A stretch of 64,000 nucleotides of DNA from DASZIT01 sp963709665 (GTDB lineage Bacteria > Actinomycetota > Acidimicrobiia > Acidimicrobiales > RAAP-2): positions 186,001 through 250,000 of the forward strand of contig CAVPWU010000007.1 in NCBI GenBank assembly GCA_963709665.1. The letters are read 5' to 3'. The first letter of the stretch is position 1, and every line of letters begins with the position of its first letter. The translations under genes and the position numbers were made by a program. The notes under the pieces were generated by a model. The model did not search any database. It worked only from the letters and a program-made list of their open reading frames with translations, and was not told the DNA's origin. Positions 30,156 through 39,489 of the stretch are shown in pieces.

Positions 30156-30683
30156 TCAGAGCTTGGTACCCCCCCGAGGCTCCTCTGGTGGCAGCTGGTT
30201 GAGGTACGGATTGGCTTCGAGCGTGGCGAAGGCGCCTGCCTCCGGCTGCCGGAGTTCGGACATCGACATGGCCTCGCCCTCAGTGAGTACGCCCAGGCGC
30301 CCCGGTGCGAAGTCCTGTCGTTGGAGTCGACGAAGATGATCTCCGGTGACTTGTCCCCCACTGGTTGCGAACGCCCGACCATGATCCGGACTCGCCGTCG
30401 CTCGCCTGGGCCCATCATCCCGAGATAGCGAATAAAGGTGCCTGGGTCCCCGTGGGTAAGCCGGGTGTCGACCTGGTAAATCGGATCACCACTCGCATTC
30501 TGGGCGATGTACGACACGATGAAGTTGGTGCCGTTGTCCTCCACGCCGTCCGCCCAGATTGAGACCTGACGGGCCTGCGCTGCTTTCTTCTCCTCCTTGT
30601 CGGCCTGCCGATCATCCCTCTGTTCCTTCAGAAGCCACAGAGAGACACGAACAGGGCGCCGACGTGCCCACGGCAGCGAACAT
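30156..30683 (-). pseudogene. Small membrane-associated hypothetical protein, frameshifted
   Basis: The core 'SLWLLKEQRDDRQADKEEKK' followed by 'AAQARQVSIWADGVEDNG' and 'NASGDPIYQVDTRLTHGDPG' matches the layout of small actinobacterial proteins with one N-terminal span, a basic coiled segment and a beta domain. After 'FVDSNDRTSHRG' the sensible continuation ('RLGVLTEGEAMSMSELRQPE' to 'PRGGTKL' at 30156) is in another frame, as if one G were lost from a G-run near 30300. The N-terminal span is also split between frames. Function unknown; start (ATG 30683) uncertain. Confidence 0.5.
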
Positions 30684-30735
30684 TCCGGGAGGGTGCCAGT
30701 TGGATGGTGGCCAGCCAGTTCACAGCGTCTCCGGC

Positions 30736-31199
30736 TTAGCCAAGTCCGTCCCAATCAGGGGGAACCTTCAAGAAGAGGGAGCAGCCTCTCGCCGATGCAT
30801 CGGTTTCGACCACCGATTCTTCGTCGACGTGTCCCCACTCCGTTCCGCCTTCGGGCAGAGTCCCCGCGACATGGAAGTGAACATGCGGTATCGCTTGATG
30901 AGCTGGAATGCCGTTGTTCTGCCAGACAGCGAGACCTTCTGTCTTGTACGTGTCGGTGATGGCACGTCCGGAGGCGATGACTAGCGCCATGATCGCCGAG
31001 CCTCCTGAGATACGAGGTCGAGAAGGGTGGGCCGATGAGCGACGGGAATCACAAGCACGTGCCCAATGCCTCTCTGTTCCCGCGTGACGAGAGCAGCCAC
31101 AACGGAATTTCGGTACAGCACCGTGAAGGGCCGTCTGCCCGACAGATAGTCACAAAATGCACATCCGTCAGTACCAGGAACATCAATTGAACTTGTCAC
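30736..31199 (-). pseudogene. HIT-family hydrolase, one frameshift, coupled to ThsA
   Basis: Histidine-triad nucleotide hydrolase in two frames. The first part starts at GTG 31199, which overlaps the ThsA stop as GTGA, and contains the zinc-type 'CAFCDYLSGRRPF' and 'RGIGHVLVIPVAHRPTLLDL'. The second part, from about 30990, carries 'AVWQNNGIPAHQAIPHVHFH', including the catalytic HxHxH. Restoring one base at about 30985 joins them into a normal HIT protein of about 153 residues. HIT enzymes cleave phosphoramidate or phosphoanhydride bonds to AMP/ADP-ribose-type nucleotides. Its coupling to a Thoeris pair suggests a role in nucleotide signal turnover (inference). Confidence 0.72.
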
Positions 31200-32062
31200 G
31201 ACAGCGTCAGTGATTTGAGGAACGCCTGGAGTTCGAGCATGTCCAATCCTTGAACATCTTGGGGTCTGACCACAATGTCCAGTCCCTCATTCACCTTCTC
31301 TCGACGCGAAGCGAACATGTACGAGAGGGCAATCACCCGGATCGAGTCCTGAGCGGGGAGCTCCTGGCCGATGCGGGATTGGCCGCCGCCGATCACACCA
31401 ATCGAAACTGGGTCACCATTGGACTCCGCTCGGACCTCATCCCAGAGGCAGTTAAGACTCTTCCAAATACCGTCGACTGTCGCGGTGGCTTGGTGCCGCT
31501 CGTCCATCGTTGTGTATGCCACGCAGAAATAGCGCTTGCCACCGTGCCGGATGGAGGCGACGGTGCCAACGTCGTAGGCCTCCCGCTTCCCTTGAGGTCG
31601 TTCCCCAGGAAGGAACTTTTCGAAGGCAGTGAACTTACCCAGCGCCTGGTTCAAGTCGTCTTCGAGAGCGTCACGGTCAGCGAGGTACACCTTCGTGAGC
31701 AACTGACCCTGGACGCTCCTCTCACTGATGATGTCGGGGATCTCCGTGTCGAAGGTGTCGGTCATCCCAATAACAACGTCTCCGTCGACTTCGAAAAGGT
31801 CACCCTCGACAATGCGGATCGCAGTTTTCAAGGACTTGAACGACTGACCGACCGGACGCGGCCATGCGCCAATGACGGCATACGCGGCAGAGACGACCAG
31901 GACGATGATGCTGACTAGCAGGCGCTGATGCGGAAGCACGCTCGGGAAGATCGCGAACAGAAGGCCCAAGACGATGGAGAACGCGCGGATCGCGGTGAAG
32001 AACTTTGTGCCGAGCTTGGCGTAGAACCTCCGCTTGCCGAGATCCCGCCGGATAGACGTCAG
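31196..32062 (-). CDS. thsA: ThsA of type II Thoeris: two-span membrane protein with macro domain
   Basis: Effector of a type II Thoeris antiphage system. Two N-terminal spans ('FFTAIRAFSIVLGLLFAIF' and 'LLVSIIVLVVSAAYAVIGAW') are followed by a macro domain of the DUF6430 type ('VVIGMTDTFDTEIPDIISER', 'AYDVGTVASI', 'GVIGGGQSRIG'). The first ordinary start codon, TTG at 31969, would delete most of span 1; the frame is open further and CTG at 32062 overlaps the ThsB stop as CTGA, so CTG is chosen, giving 288 residues. In studied type II systems the macro domain senses histidine-ADP-ribose made by ThsB and the membrane part kills or arrests the cell. No frameshift is visible. Confidence 0.82.
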   Translation of the reverse strand: MTSIRRDLGKRRFYAKLGTKFFTAIRAFSIVLGLLFAIFPSVLPHQRLLVSIIVLVVSAAYAVIGAWPRPVGQSFKSLKTAIRIVEGDLFEVDGDVVIGMTDTFDTEIPDIISERSVQGQLLTKVYLADRDALEDDLNQALGKFTAFEKFLPGERPQGKREAYDVGTVASIRHGGKRYFCVAYTTMDERHQATATVDGIWKSLNCLWDEVRAESNGDPVSIGVIGGGQSRIGQELPAQDSIRVIALSYMFASRREKVNEGLDIVVRPQDVQGLDMLELQAFLKSLTLS

Positions 32063-32574
32063 GAGTCCATCCCGAGGTCTTTGTATACCGAGGCCTTGTA
32101 TTGGTGAGGACCCGTAGCCGTCGACTTCGCCCAGGCGGGAACCCAGTCGTCGAGGGCGTACTGGATGATCTTCACTTGGAACGACACGGAAAGCGTGAGG
32201 TAGTCATCATCAAGGAACCGCTGGGGGATAAAGTTCTTGTCGACGGTTCGGTCCCCATCCAAGTTCGCGATCACGACCGGGAGGTTGAGCTTCGCAATGG
32301 TCTCGATCTCGTAATAGAGGAACGAAGAGGATTTCCCGGCCTTCGTCTTGCACTGGGCACTGCCCAAAACGATCACCTGCTTGGTGTTGGCCAACCGCTC
32401 TCGGAGCCTTCGACGAATTGTTTCCGGCTGGCTGGTGTCAAGCGCCTCGTTGATGTCGTGGGCGTCGTGAAAGTCGAAATCAATCTTGTCGTTCTCGCAC
32501 CACGCAGTCATCAGTCGGTAGGACCTGATGTCTTCGCTCGCAAAGGCCACATACGTCTTGTTGCGGTAGCTCAT
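32059..32574 (-). CDS. thsB: ThsB, TIR-domain NADase of type II Thoeris
   Basis: 171-residue TIR-like (DUF1863/ThsB) protein from ATG at 32574, with GAGGAG six bases upstream. 'SYRNKTYVAFASEDIRSYRL' and 'FDFHDAHDINEALD' match the ThsB N-terminus; 'TIRRRLRERLANTKQVIVLG' and 'SSSFLYYEIETIAKLNLPVV' carry the conserved acidic residues (E89/E91 region) expected for the NADase site. In type II Thoeris, ThsB makes a histidine-ADP-ribose signal on phage infection. It overlaps thsA by four bases and is divergent from the NERD gene. Intact. Confidence 0.88.
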   Translation of the reverse strand: MSYRNKTYVAFASEDIRSYRLMTAWCENDKIDFDFHDAHDINEALDTSQPETIRRRLRERLANTKQVIVLGSAQCKTKAGKSSSFLYYEIETIAKLNLPVVIANLDGDRTVDKNFIPQRFLDDDYLTLSVSFQVKIIQYALDDWVPAWAKSTATGPHQYKASVYKDLGMDS

Positions 32575-32666
32575 CAACGCTCCTCGGGTGCGATTCCGCC
32601 TCCCGGAAGGGTAGCCCTCCGGTGTATCAAGTTCAGGAGCCCGGCCGCAGTGCCGATAACGAGTAG

Positions 32667-33528
32667 GTGGCGGCCCGATTACTGAAGCTGCGCTACCCGG
32701 CCACCTGTTCGGACTGCGGTTCCCCGGTCGGACCAGGCACCCGGGGCTGGTGGGATTCCGAAGCCCGTTCGGCTACCTGCACCACGTGCCGCCCGGCCGT
32801 CGCTGACCAACCCCCTACTCCTCCCTCGGCGCCAGCCGCCACGCTCACTGACGGCCTCCCGTCGTTTCCGGCGTTGAGCACAGCCGGGGCCTCGGCCCAG
32901 TTGATGTACGAGCGCAAGCACCAACGACGGGCGGACCAGATTGACCAGAAGTGGGGGCGGCTGTCCGGCGTGGTCAAGTTCCTCTCTGACGACCCACAAT
33001 CGACGAAGGCCTGGGCCAAGGGGTCCGAGGGCGAGCGGAAGCTTGCGGCGCACCTGCTTCGGACAGTCGGCGACCGGGCGGTGATGCTCCACGACCGCCG
33101 GATTCCTGGCAGCCGAGCGAATATCGACCATCTGGTCGTTGCGGCCTCGGGTATTTGGATCGTGGACGCCAAGAGCTACAAGGGCAAGGTCGAACTTCGA
33201 GATGTCGGCGAGTGGCTCAAGAAGGACAACCGCCTCTACGTGAACGGTCGGGATCAAACCAAGCTCGTCGGTGGCTTGGCCAAGCAGATCGACGCCGTAC
33301 TTGCATCCATCGAGGACGATGAAGTTCCCATCAAGGCGGCCCTGTGCTTCGTCGACTCTGAGTGGAGCCTGTTCGCTAAGCCGTTCCAGCTCGGAGGAGT
33401 CCTCGTCACGTGGCCACGCAAACTCTCCGAGATGATCGCCGAGCCAGGGCCCCTCAACTCGCGACCAGGTCATGCAGCTTGCTGAACGTCTTGCGGACTA
33501 CCTACCGCCGGCAGCAGTCCCGAATTGA
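32667..33528 (+). pseudogene. NERD-domain protein with N-terminal zinc ribbon, frameshift near its end
   Basis: Nuclease-related-domain protein. An N-terminal zinc ribbon (CSDCG ... CTTC) and a low-complexity linker lead to the NERD fold: 'KGSEGERKLAAHLLRTVGDR', 'GSRANIDHLVVAASGIWIVD', 'AKSYKGKVELRD' (predicted D...E-x-K nuclease-like residues). The written frame stops at 33485 with an atypical tail; in another frame the natural ending 'RDQVMQLAERLADYLPPAAV' continues to a TGA at 33526-33528, so one indel at about 33470 is inferred. The catalytic part is intact. NERD proteins are common in defence islands; substrate unknown. Transcribed divergently from thsB. Confidence 0.72.
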
Positions 33529-33596
33529 CGATCCTTTCTCTATGCGACCAGTAGCGCCGGCACGAGATCTATCAAAGGGACCGTCTCACTCATTGT

Positions 33597-35833
33597 CTAC
33601 CTATTCGAATTAGCTTGATGGACTATCTGCAATGAACATCGTGGCTTGAGGCGGCTGAGTCTCCTGACCGTCATCAGGCTCGTCTTCGTCGTCGAACCTT
33701 CTTCCAAATCTGATGTCGTCTGGTCGACGTACTCCTGGAGCAGGTCGCTCAGCGAGCGACGCGACCCAGGTTCAAGTCTCCAGAACCACCATCCGTTAGT
33801 GCTCTTGCCGGTCACCGCCTTCGCCGCGCCGGAGGGACTGTCGTACGTCTCACCATCGACATCCAGTCGACCATCCGGTAGGACAGTTGCTGCCTTGGAA
33901 TCGAATCCGGCCCGGGCGAACAAGCTTGTTCCCGAATCGAGCAAATTCGCACCGATGAGATCCGCCAGCGTCACCCTCGGGGAATTCTCTGGGAGTTGAT
34001 TGCCCAAACCCGGTGACATGTCCCTCTGGCGCTGGCCAGATCTCCAGAAGTGCACTGATCATCTCCATAGTCCGAGAGCGGATCTTCGATTCGGACCAAG
34101 ACACATCTGCGACTTCAAAGAGGCGTAGGTTCAGCTTGAGCACATCATGCTTTACGACATCTGCGCGCTTCACTTTCCACGCCGAGTTGGACACCTTCGA
34201 GTTCAGCCTTGAAGTGAGGAACGTCAGATTGCCGATCGTTTGGATAAGCCGATCTCTGTCTTCTGCGGTGTCGGTAGAGAGCGGCCACTGTTCCTCGCTC
34301 CAACCCACCGGCATTACGTGTTCGATGTGGTACTTCCCACGTGTGACACGCTCACCCCCAAGCCCTTCTTGCTCGCCATTCCAGCCGCGGAGATGGTCTT
34401 TGATGGCCTCGAGCACCATTCGAAGCCTCGGCCTACGCAGGCGCCGATAAGCCATGAGGCTCGTCAGCTCATTGGTGACTTCGCTGTCATCGGGCCAGTA
34501 ACGGTTTGTCGTGTTCTGGTTGGCGAAGAACCGCTCGGTCACGTCGCCAGTCAGAGCGCGGTCCTCCTTCTCCAACTGCGTGATGAGCTCGGCGGCAATC
34601 TGCGAATAGGAACTTGTTGTTGCACGAATCAGCATCCGCCGGACGAGCCAGCTCTCGATGACGTCGAGCATCTTGTTGAACTGGACCGCGGGAACCTCGT
34701 CGTGTTCCGGGTCCAGGACCCACAGCACGGCGGGCTTGAAGGCATCGCTCTCCAGAGTGCTCGTGCGATACGAGAACAGCTGCATTCGATCGATCGGATT
34801 GAGAGCCGTCGCCCCCTCAATGAAGGTCCGGTAGACGGCACTGCCGCGATCCATCTCGGCAAGAAGGTCCGACATCGTCCCATCGGCCTCGAAGTCTGCA
34901 TAGAACTTGAAGCGGGAGAACACCTCCCGAGCCACGATCTCCTCACCAGTACGAGCTATCAGGAGATGATTCAGGAAGATCGACGATCGGGAGTACTTCA
35001 AGCGGCCGAAGCTCATCTCGGTCTCCCAGAACCCAGTCTCGAACTGCTTCCAATGGCGCTCGTATGCGGCCTCCACGTCGACCCCCTGCTCCAAGAGGCG
35101 CTGGAAGACGAGGTTCTTGATCAACTCAGCAGCCGTCAGTTGCGCTCCACGCGTATCGAGCGTCTCGAAGATTTCCTGGGCGTTCTCATCGGCGGTGAGG
35201 TCAATCACGACTATTTGGAGGAGCTCTCGGACCACGTGCTCAAGCTTCTCTGCACGCAGCTGAACGTCCCCATCACCGTTCAGGACAAGCCAGGCTCGGG
35301 CCTGCTCGGCAAAGAACTTGTGTGCAGCGACCATCTTCGAGGAGGAATACTCGAGGGCGTCGTAGTCGACGGGCGTCGCTGCACCCATCACCGTGTTAAA
35401 TGCTGGGCGGTCTCGGTTGGTCGGCCAGATTTTGAACCGATCTTCTTCCTTCTCGCAGAACGCGGTCAGGGTTCGTGACTAGAGCTTCAAACCGCTTGGA
35501 GGGTTGATTAGCGCCGACTGCCTGGAGTTCGCCTTGAAGCGCATCGAGCAGCAGCTGCAGTGTCGTGAGTCGCTGCTGGCCGTCAATAACCGTCCAACCT
35601 TGAAGGGTTCCTACTGGATTTTGTAGCTGCTGCAGCACGACGGCGCCGAGGAAGTGGGGCTGAACCTTCTTCTCGCCAGCATCGAGCATTCGTTCGGCTA
35701 CGCGGAGGACGTCCTTCCAGAGGGGACCCCATTGATTCTCTTCGTTCTATACATACGGCCTCTGGAAGAGGGGCACGATGAGTCGCTGAGGCTGCATGAA
35801 GACGACCTGCGGAGTGCGGACTTGGGTGTCCAT
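33597..35833 (-). pseudogene. GmrSD-like DUF262-DUF1524 restriction protein with C-terminal RAMA domain, broken
   Basis: Modification-dependent (type IV) restriction-like protein in three frames. ATG 35833 starts 'MDTQVRTPQVVFMQPQRL' and the DUF262 motif 'IVPLFQRPYV', then TAG (35747-35749) where the family has W, then 'GWTVIDGQQRLTTLQLLLDA' (DGQQR). A second break near 35465 leads to 'RFKIWPTNRDRPAFNTV' and the helical middle. DUF1524 has 'KYHIEHVMPVGWSE' and 'IGNLTFLTSRLNSKVSN' (H-E-H / N nuclease motif). A third break near 34000 leads to a RAMA domain ('LIGANLLDSGTSLF', 'VLPDGRLDVDGETYDSPSGA'). Reads as a decayed gene; catalytic motifs themselves survive. Confidence 0.82.
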
Positions 35834-35873
35834 ATCGTTAGTTGCTCCCTGCTCCTAGTAAACGATGCCGGTC

Positions 35874-36080
35874 TTACGCTTGCGATCGGTGATACGCAGC
35901 CAATAGCGATTCGGCTGCCCCCTGCCGTTTCGAGCGCGGTCGATCTGATCCGCCGGTCGGAGTCAGGGCCCACCACTTCCCGTCCATTTGCTTGACTGAA
36001 CCGATTCGTACATCAATTGCGAGCAGAAGGGTCACGTCGTAGCAGCCGACTGCATATCGATTGAAACGATAGATGGCCAT
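35874..36080 (-). CDS. Small hypothetical protein
   Basis: 68 residues from ATG at 36080 (MAIYRFNRYAVGCYDVTLLL). The C-terminal half, 'VGSVKQMDGKWWAL'-like with a following 'KRQGAAESLLAAYHRSQA', resembles small stand-alone actinobacterial ORFs in which a single beta hairpin with a Trp pair precedes an Ala-rich helix. It ends 40 bases before the GmrSD-like gene and could be its first operon partner. Function unknown; a real gene is likely but not certain. Confidence 0.5.
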   Translation of the reverse strand: MAIYRFNRYAVGCYDVTLLLAIDVRIGSVKQMDGKWWALTPTGGSDRPRSKRQGAAESLLAAYHRSQA

Positions 36081-36268
36081 GGTCTTGCCCCTCACCTGAC
36101 CCGCCGATTCCTGTGGGCCGTAATACAAGCAGGATTGTTGCGTGTATCTCGCTCTGCTCTCAGCTCTTCCGGAGAGTCTGAGCGATCGATCCATCTGAAG
36201 GGAGTGGAATATATCTCGAGGTCCCCGACCTCAATAGCCTCCGGATCATACCTGCTCGCTCACCGTCG

Positions 36269-39200
36269 TCACTCCCCCGGCTTCCACGGGAACGGCCACT
36301 CCCTCTCCGTCCCTGGACGTTCACCGGTAATCTTGAGCAGGTGGTCGTCGGCGAGCAAAACGGCAGGCCACAGTTCACCCAGACCAAGGGCCTCAAGGAC
36401 GATCTGGTCAGACTCGTCCGTCACATGGCGACACCGGAGCATGTCGTAATTCCCCATCTCCTTGCCTGCATAACGTGTGACGATTGGGTTGAGGGGCTGT
36501 TCCTTGCGGAGCCGCTTGGCGAGCTTCCCGAGAGTCGGCCAGATAGATTCGATCGACGCTGGGCTGATTGGAAACGTTCCCAGCATCCCCGTTGTGACGT
36601 GGAAATCGTCGCCGGTAGCTCCCCACCACCACGTCGCGAGCCGACCGCTGAGTAGGCAGAACGCCACGTCGCGGATCACCTCCGTCTCGAACTGGAGGTT
36701 TCCAATCATTGTCTGTGCTGTCCGGGTCCCATTCGGCATCCAGGCCGGAGGATTGTCGATGAAGACGCTTACGTAGTACAACGCTGTCTGCTTGAACCCA
36801 AGGGAGTGGCCATCTCGCCTCACCACGTTGTCGGCGATGCTGGTCCCGCCACTGACCAATGCCTCGTGGAGTCGGGCACCATCCAACGTCCCGGTGCGCT
36901 GCCATGGATCGCCAACATTAGTGGCTTGATGGCGGCGTACGTGCAAGTGTCAAAGAGGTACGGGCGTGCCTCCTCCTGCCATCGCCGCAGCGCTGACGTT
37001 GACAGGGTCGTATCTTCATTGTTGTGGCCTACCAGGATGGTCGAGCGAACCCCAAGCCCGGCAGTGAAGAGTGCCGAGGGGTTACGGGAGTAAGTGCTGC
37101 ACCACCGTGTCGGCAGGAGATTCGCCATCACCTCTCGGGCTGCTGTGTAATAGGCGGAAAACTGGAACGAGATTGGGACGATCAGGGCAAGTCGTCTAGC
37201 AGACGCAGAAGCGAAGCTGCTCGTTCGATGCATGGGGCGAAAATGTCTTTGCACTGATCGGTGGCGAAGATAGCGAAGTCGTACTCTTGAGTTGAGCGCT
37301 TTACGTAGGGTGGATTCTCGCAGACTACGTCGAATCCTCTCGCTAACATCACTCAGGGAACTCGACGAACTAGTGGAACGGACGATGCGTACGGCACTAT
37401 TCCTCGAACTCGGCTCCTCGGGATCGATGGGTGAGTGAAGCTCATCGAGCTGTCTTCGAAGCGCATTGCGCTGTTCTTGCGCTTTCGCTTTTAGACGGCT
37501 GATCTGCTTCGCTGACTTGGCCTCTCGCTGGGCGTTGACGAAGAGCTGGTAGACCAGGGCTGTGCGAGTGCATCCTCAACAATCCGAGGCACGCGTTTGG
37601 ATGTCAGCAAGTCTCCGCTAAACGCACAGAAATATCGTCTGCGTTTGCACTCCTCACCAGGGCGTTGCTTGGGAGAATGTTCATGTCGAGGTCTGGAAGG
37701 GGTTCTTACTCGTCGAGCGACTCTTCGAGTCGGGCCACTAGCGCTAAGAACAAGCGGAGCTGAGCGATCTCGTTTGCCTCCTCTATGAGGTCAACGCCGT
37801 AGAGATTCGAAAGCACGATGGTCTTGAGGACGAAGTAAGGACGTGACGAGTGCTCTCGCACATCATCTATGAGGGTTCGAAGCTCATCTTTGTCTGTGTC
37901 TTGACTTTCTTCGACGAAGGCTTCGGCACGACTCAGAACTGCCTCATACAGCTCATCCAGCACATCCAGGGCAGCGAAGAGAAACGCTCCTGAACGCAGG
38001 TGGGATCAAGCACACTGAGTGAAATCAGGCTTTCGTAGGCTGTCCGCACCTCGTCGGGGGTGTTGAGAGCGGAAAGCCAGTCGAGCGCGAGAACCTGAAC
38101 ATCGAGATTCAGGGAAATTGCTCATCCGTGGTGACAACGGCGCCGCTGGGAAGATGCGCTCGAAGCCATTCGAAGCGTTCCCGTCGGGCAACGACCTCAC
38201 GCCAGCGTTCGCCCGGCAATGCGATCGAGGAGTCGTCGGCTACCTCCTCCAAAATCCCCGCTCGGCCTCGGTCTGCTCCCGCTACGTTTTTTGGCAACGA
38301 CTCGTCGACGCCGAAAGCCAAGCCGGTGGAGATATATCGCTCAGGAGTGACGGTCAGGAGGCTCCAGGGGTTGATGTCGAGTGAGTCGGCCATCATGTCG
38401 ATGACCCGTGAGGGAATCGTCACGCCCGCCATATAGCCGGTGACGTCCTCTTTCGTGTAGTACGCACCCTCGCTGTCGCCACCAGAGTCAGACCGGTTGA
38501 CGTAGCGCTCGAAGATGTAGCCGAGCACCTCGGGGTTGATCGCTCGGGGTTTCCGGAGGGACGCTCGTCGAGGTGCCAACGGAAGCGGTCAAAGAAGTCG
38601 AAGATTTCCAAGAAGACCGAGTCGGGGATGCGGATCTCGTAGCGATCTTCAAGCAGGTGCTTGGAAAAGATGCCACCGTTCACGTACGGAACATCACCGA
38701 TGATCTCCCGTATAGCCGGCTCCTGCAGTCGAGCATCATCGGAACCCAGGCCGTCATGGAAGAGTGGGACGAGAAAATCTCGGTAGTACTCGTAGAACCG
38801 GTCAGCACCCTTCAGCTCCTGAACGGCAGTCAGGCTGGTCCGGAGATAGCTGGGGTCATCATTGAGAAATCCCTTCCGCTGCATGAAGTAGATGAACATC
38901 AGGCGACTCAGCAGGAGCGACGAATACCAGGATGAGTCCTGGATGTCGTCGATCCCGGTAATCGCATCGCAGAGGGCGCGCGCCGATCTTGGAATTCGTC
39001 ATAGAAGCGAACTGTGACCCGCTCAGCGTTGAACGCAGCTTGAAGTCGCTGGCGGACCGTCAAGACGGTCAAGGTCCTCTCTTCAGAGAGGCTGAACGCA
39101 ATCGCAGCCAGCCGTTGGACCAGGTCCGGCTAGAGGGTGCCAATCGTATGTCGATGTGTGATGTACCGAGTGCCACCAGACCGTCGGGCTTCGGGCCAGC

Positions 39201-39489
39201 GCCATACTTGAGAAGCACCGTCGGTGAAGATCATCAGGCGCTCCACTGTCCGGGCTCCGGCCTGGCGTTCCAGATCCGAGATGACTCCGCTCGATGGGAG
39301 CGAGTCGCACAAGTACACCGGGATACCGCGCTTCTGGGCGATGGGCACCGAGCGCACCGTTTCGCCGGCCTGATCGTCGAGAACCGCGATCGCTCCTCCC
39401 GAGATGTTGTCCCATCCCAAGTGGTTGATGAAGAGCTGTCGGAGGTCACCTCCGTTGAGAGCGGTGTTGATGTCGTCCAGGACCGTCAC
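36269..39489 (-). pseudogene. Eco57I-type N6-adenine DNA methyltransferase, multiply disrupted
   Basis: A gene of about 1070 codons scattered over all three frames. GTG 39489 overlaps the helicase stop as GTGA. In order: N-terminal 'RQLFINHLGWDN', in-frame TAG at 39130-39132, 'LVQRLAAIAFSLSEERTLTV', 'RLMFIYFMQRKGFLNDDPSY', 'INPEVLGYIFERYVN' and 'GAYYTKEDVTGYMA', SAM motif I 'VLDPTC' + 'GSGAFLFAAL' with a base missing inside the motif near 37990, 'SNLYGVDLIEEANEIAQLRL', an in-frame TAA at 37706-37708, motif IV 'FDVVCENPPYVKRS' near 37320, 'LALIVPISFQFSAYYTAARE', and a C-terminal target-recognition-like region to 36269. At least eight indels or stops. Domain order resembles DISARM DrmMI/BREX PglX-type methylases. 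Confidence 0.8.

Noticed and set aside
30981..31199. The two HIT fragments as separate genes
   Set aside because: Each holds half of a single HIT fold (zinc part and HxHxH part) and they join perfectly after a one-base correction.
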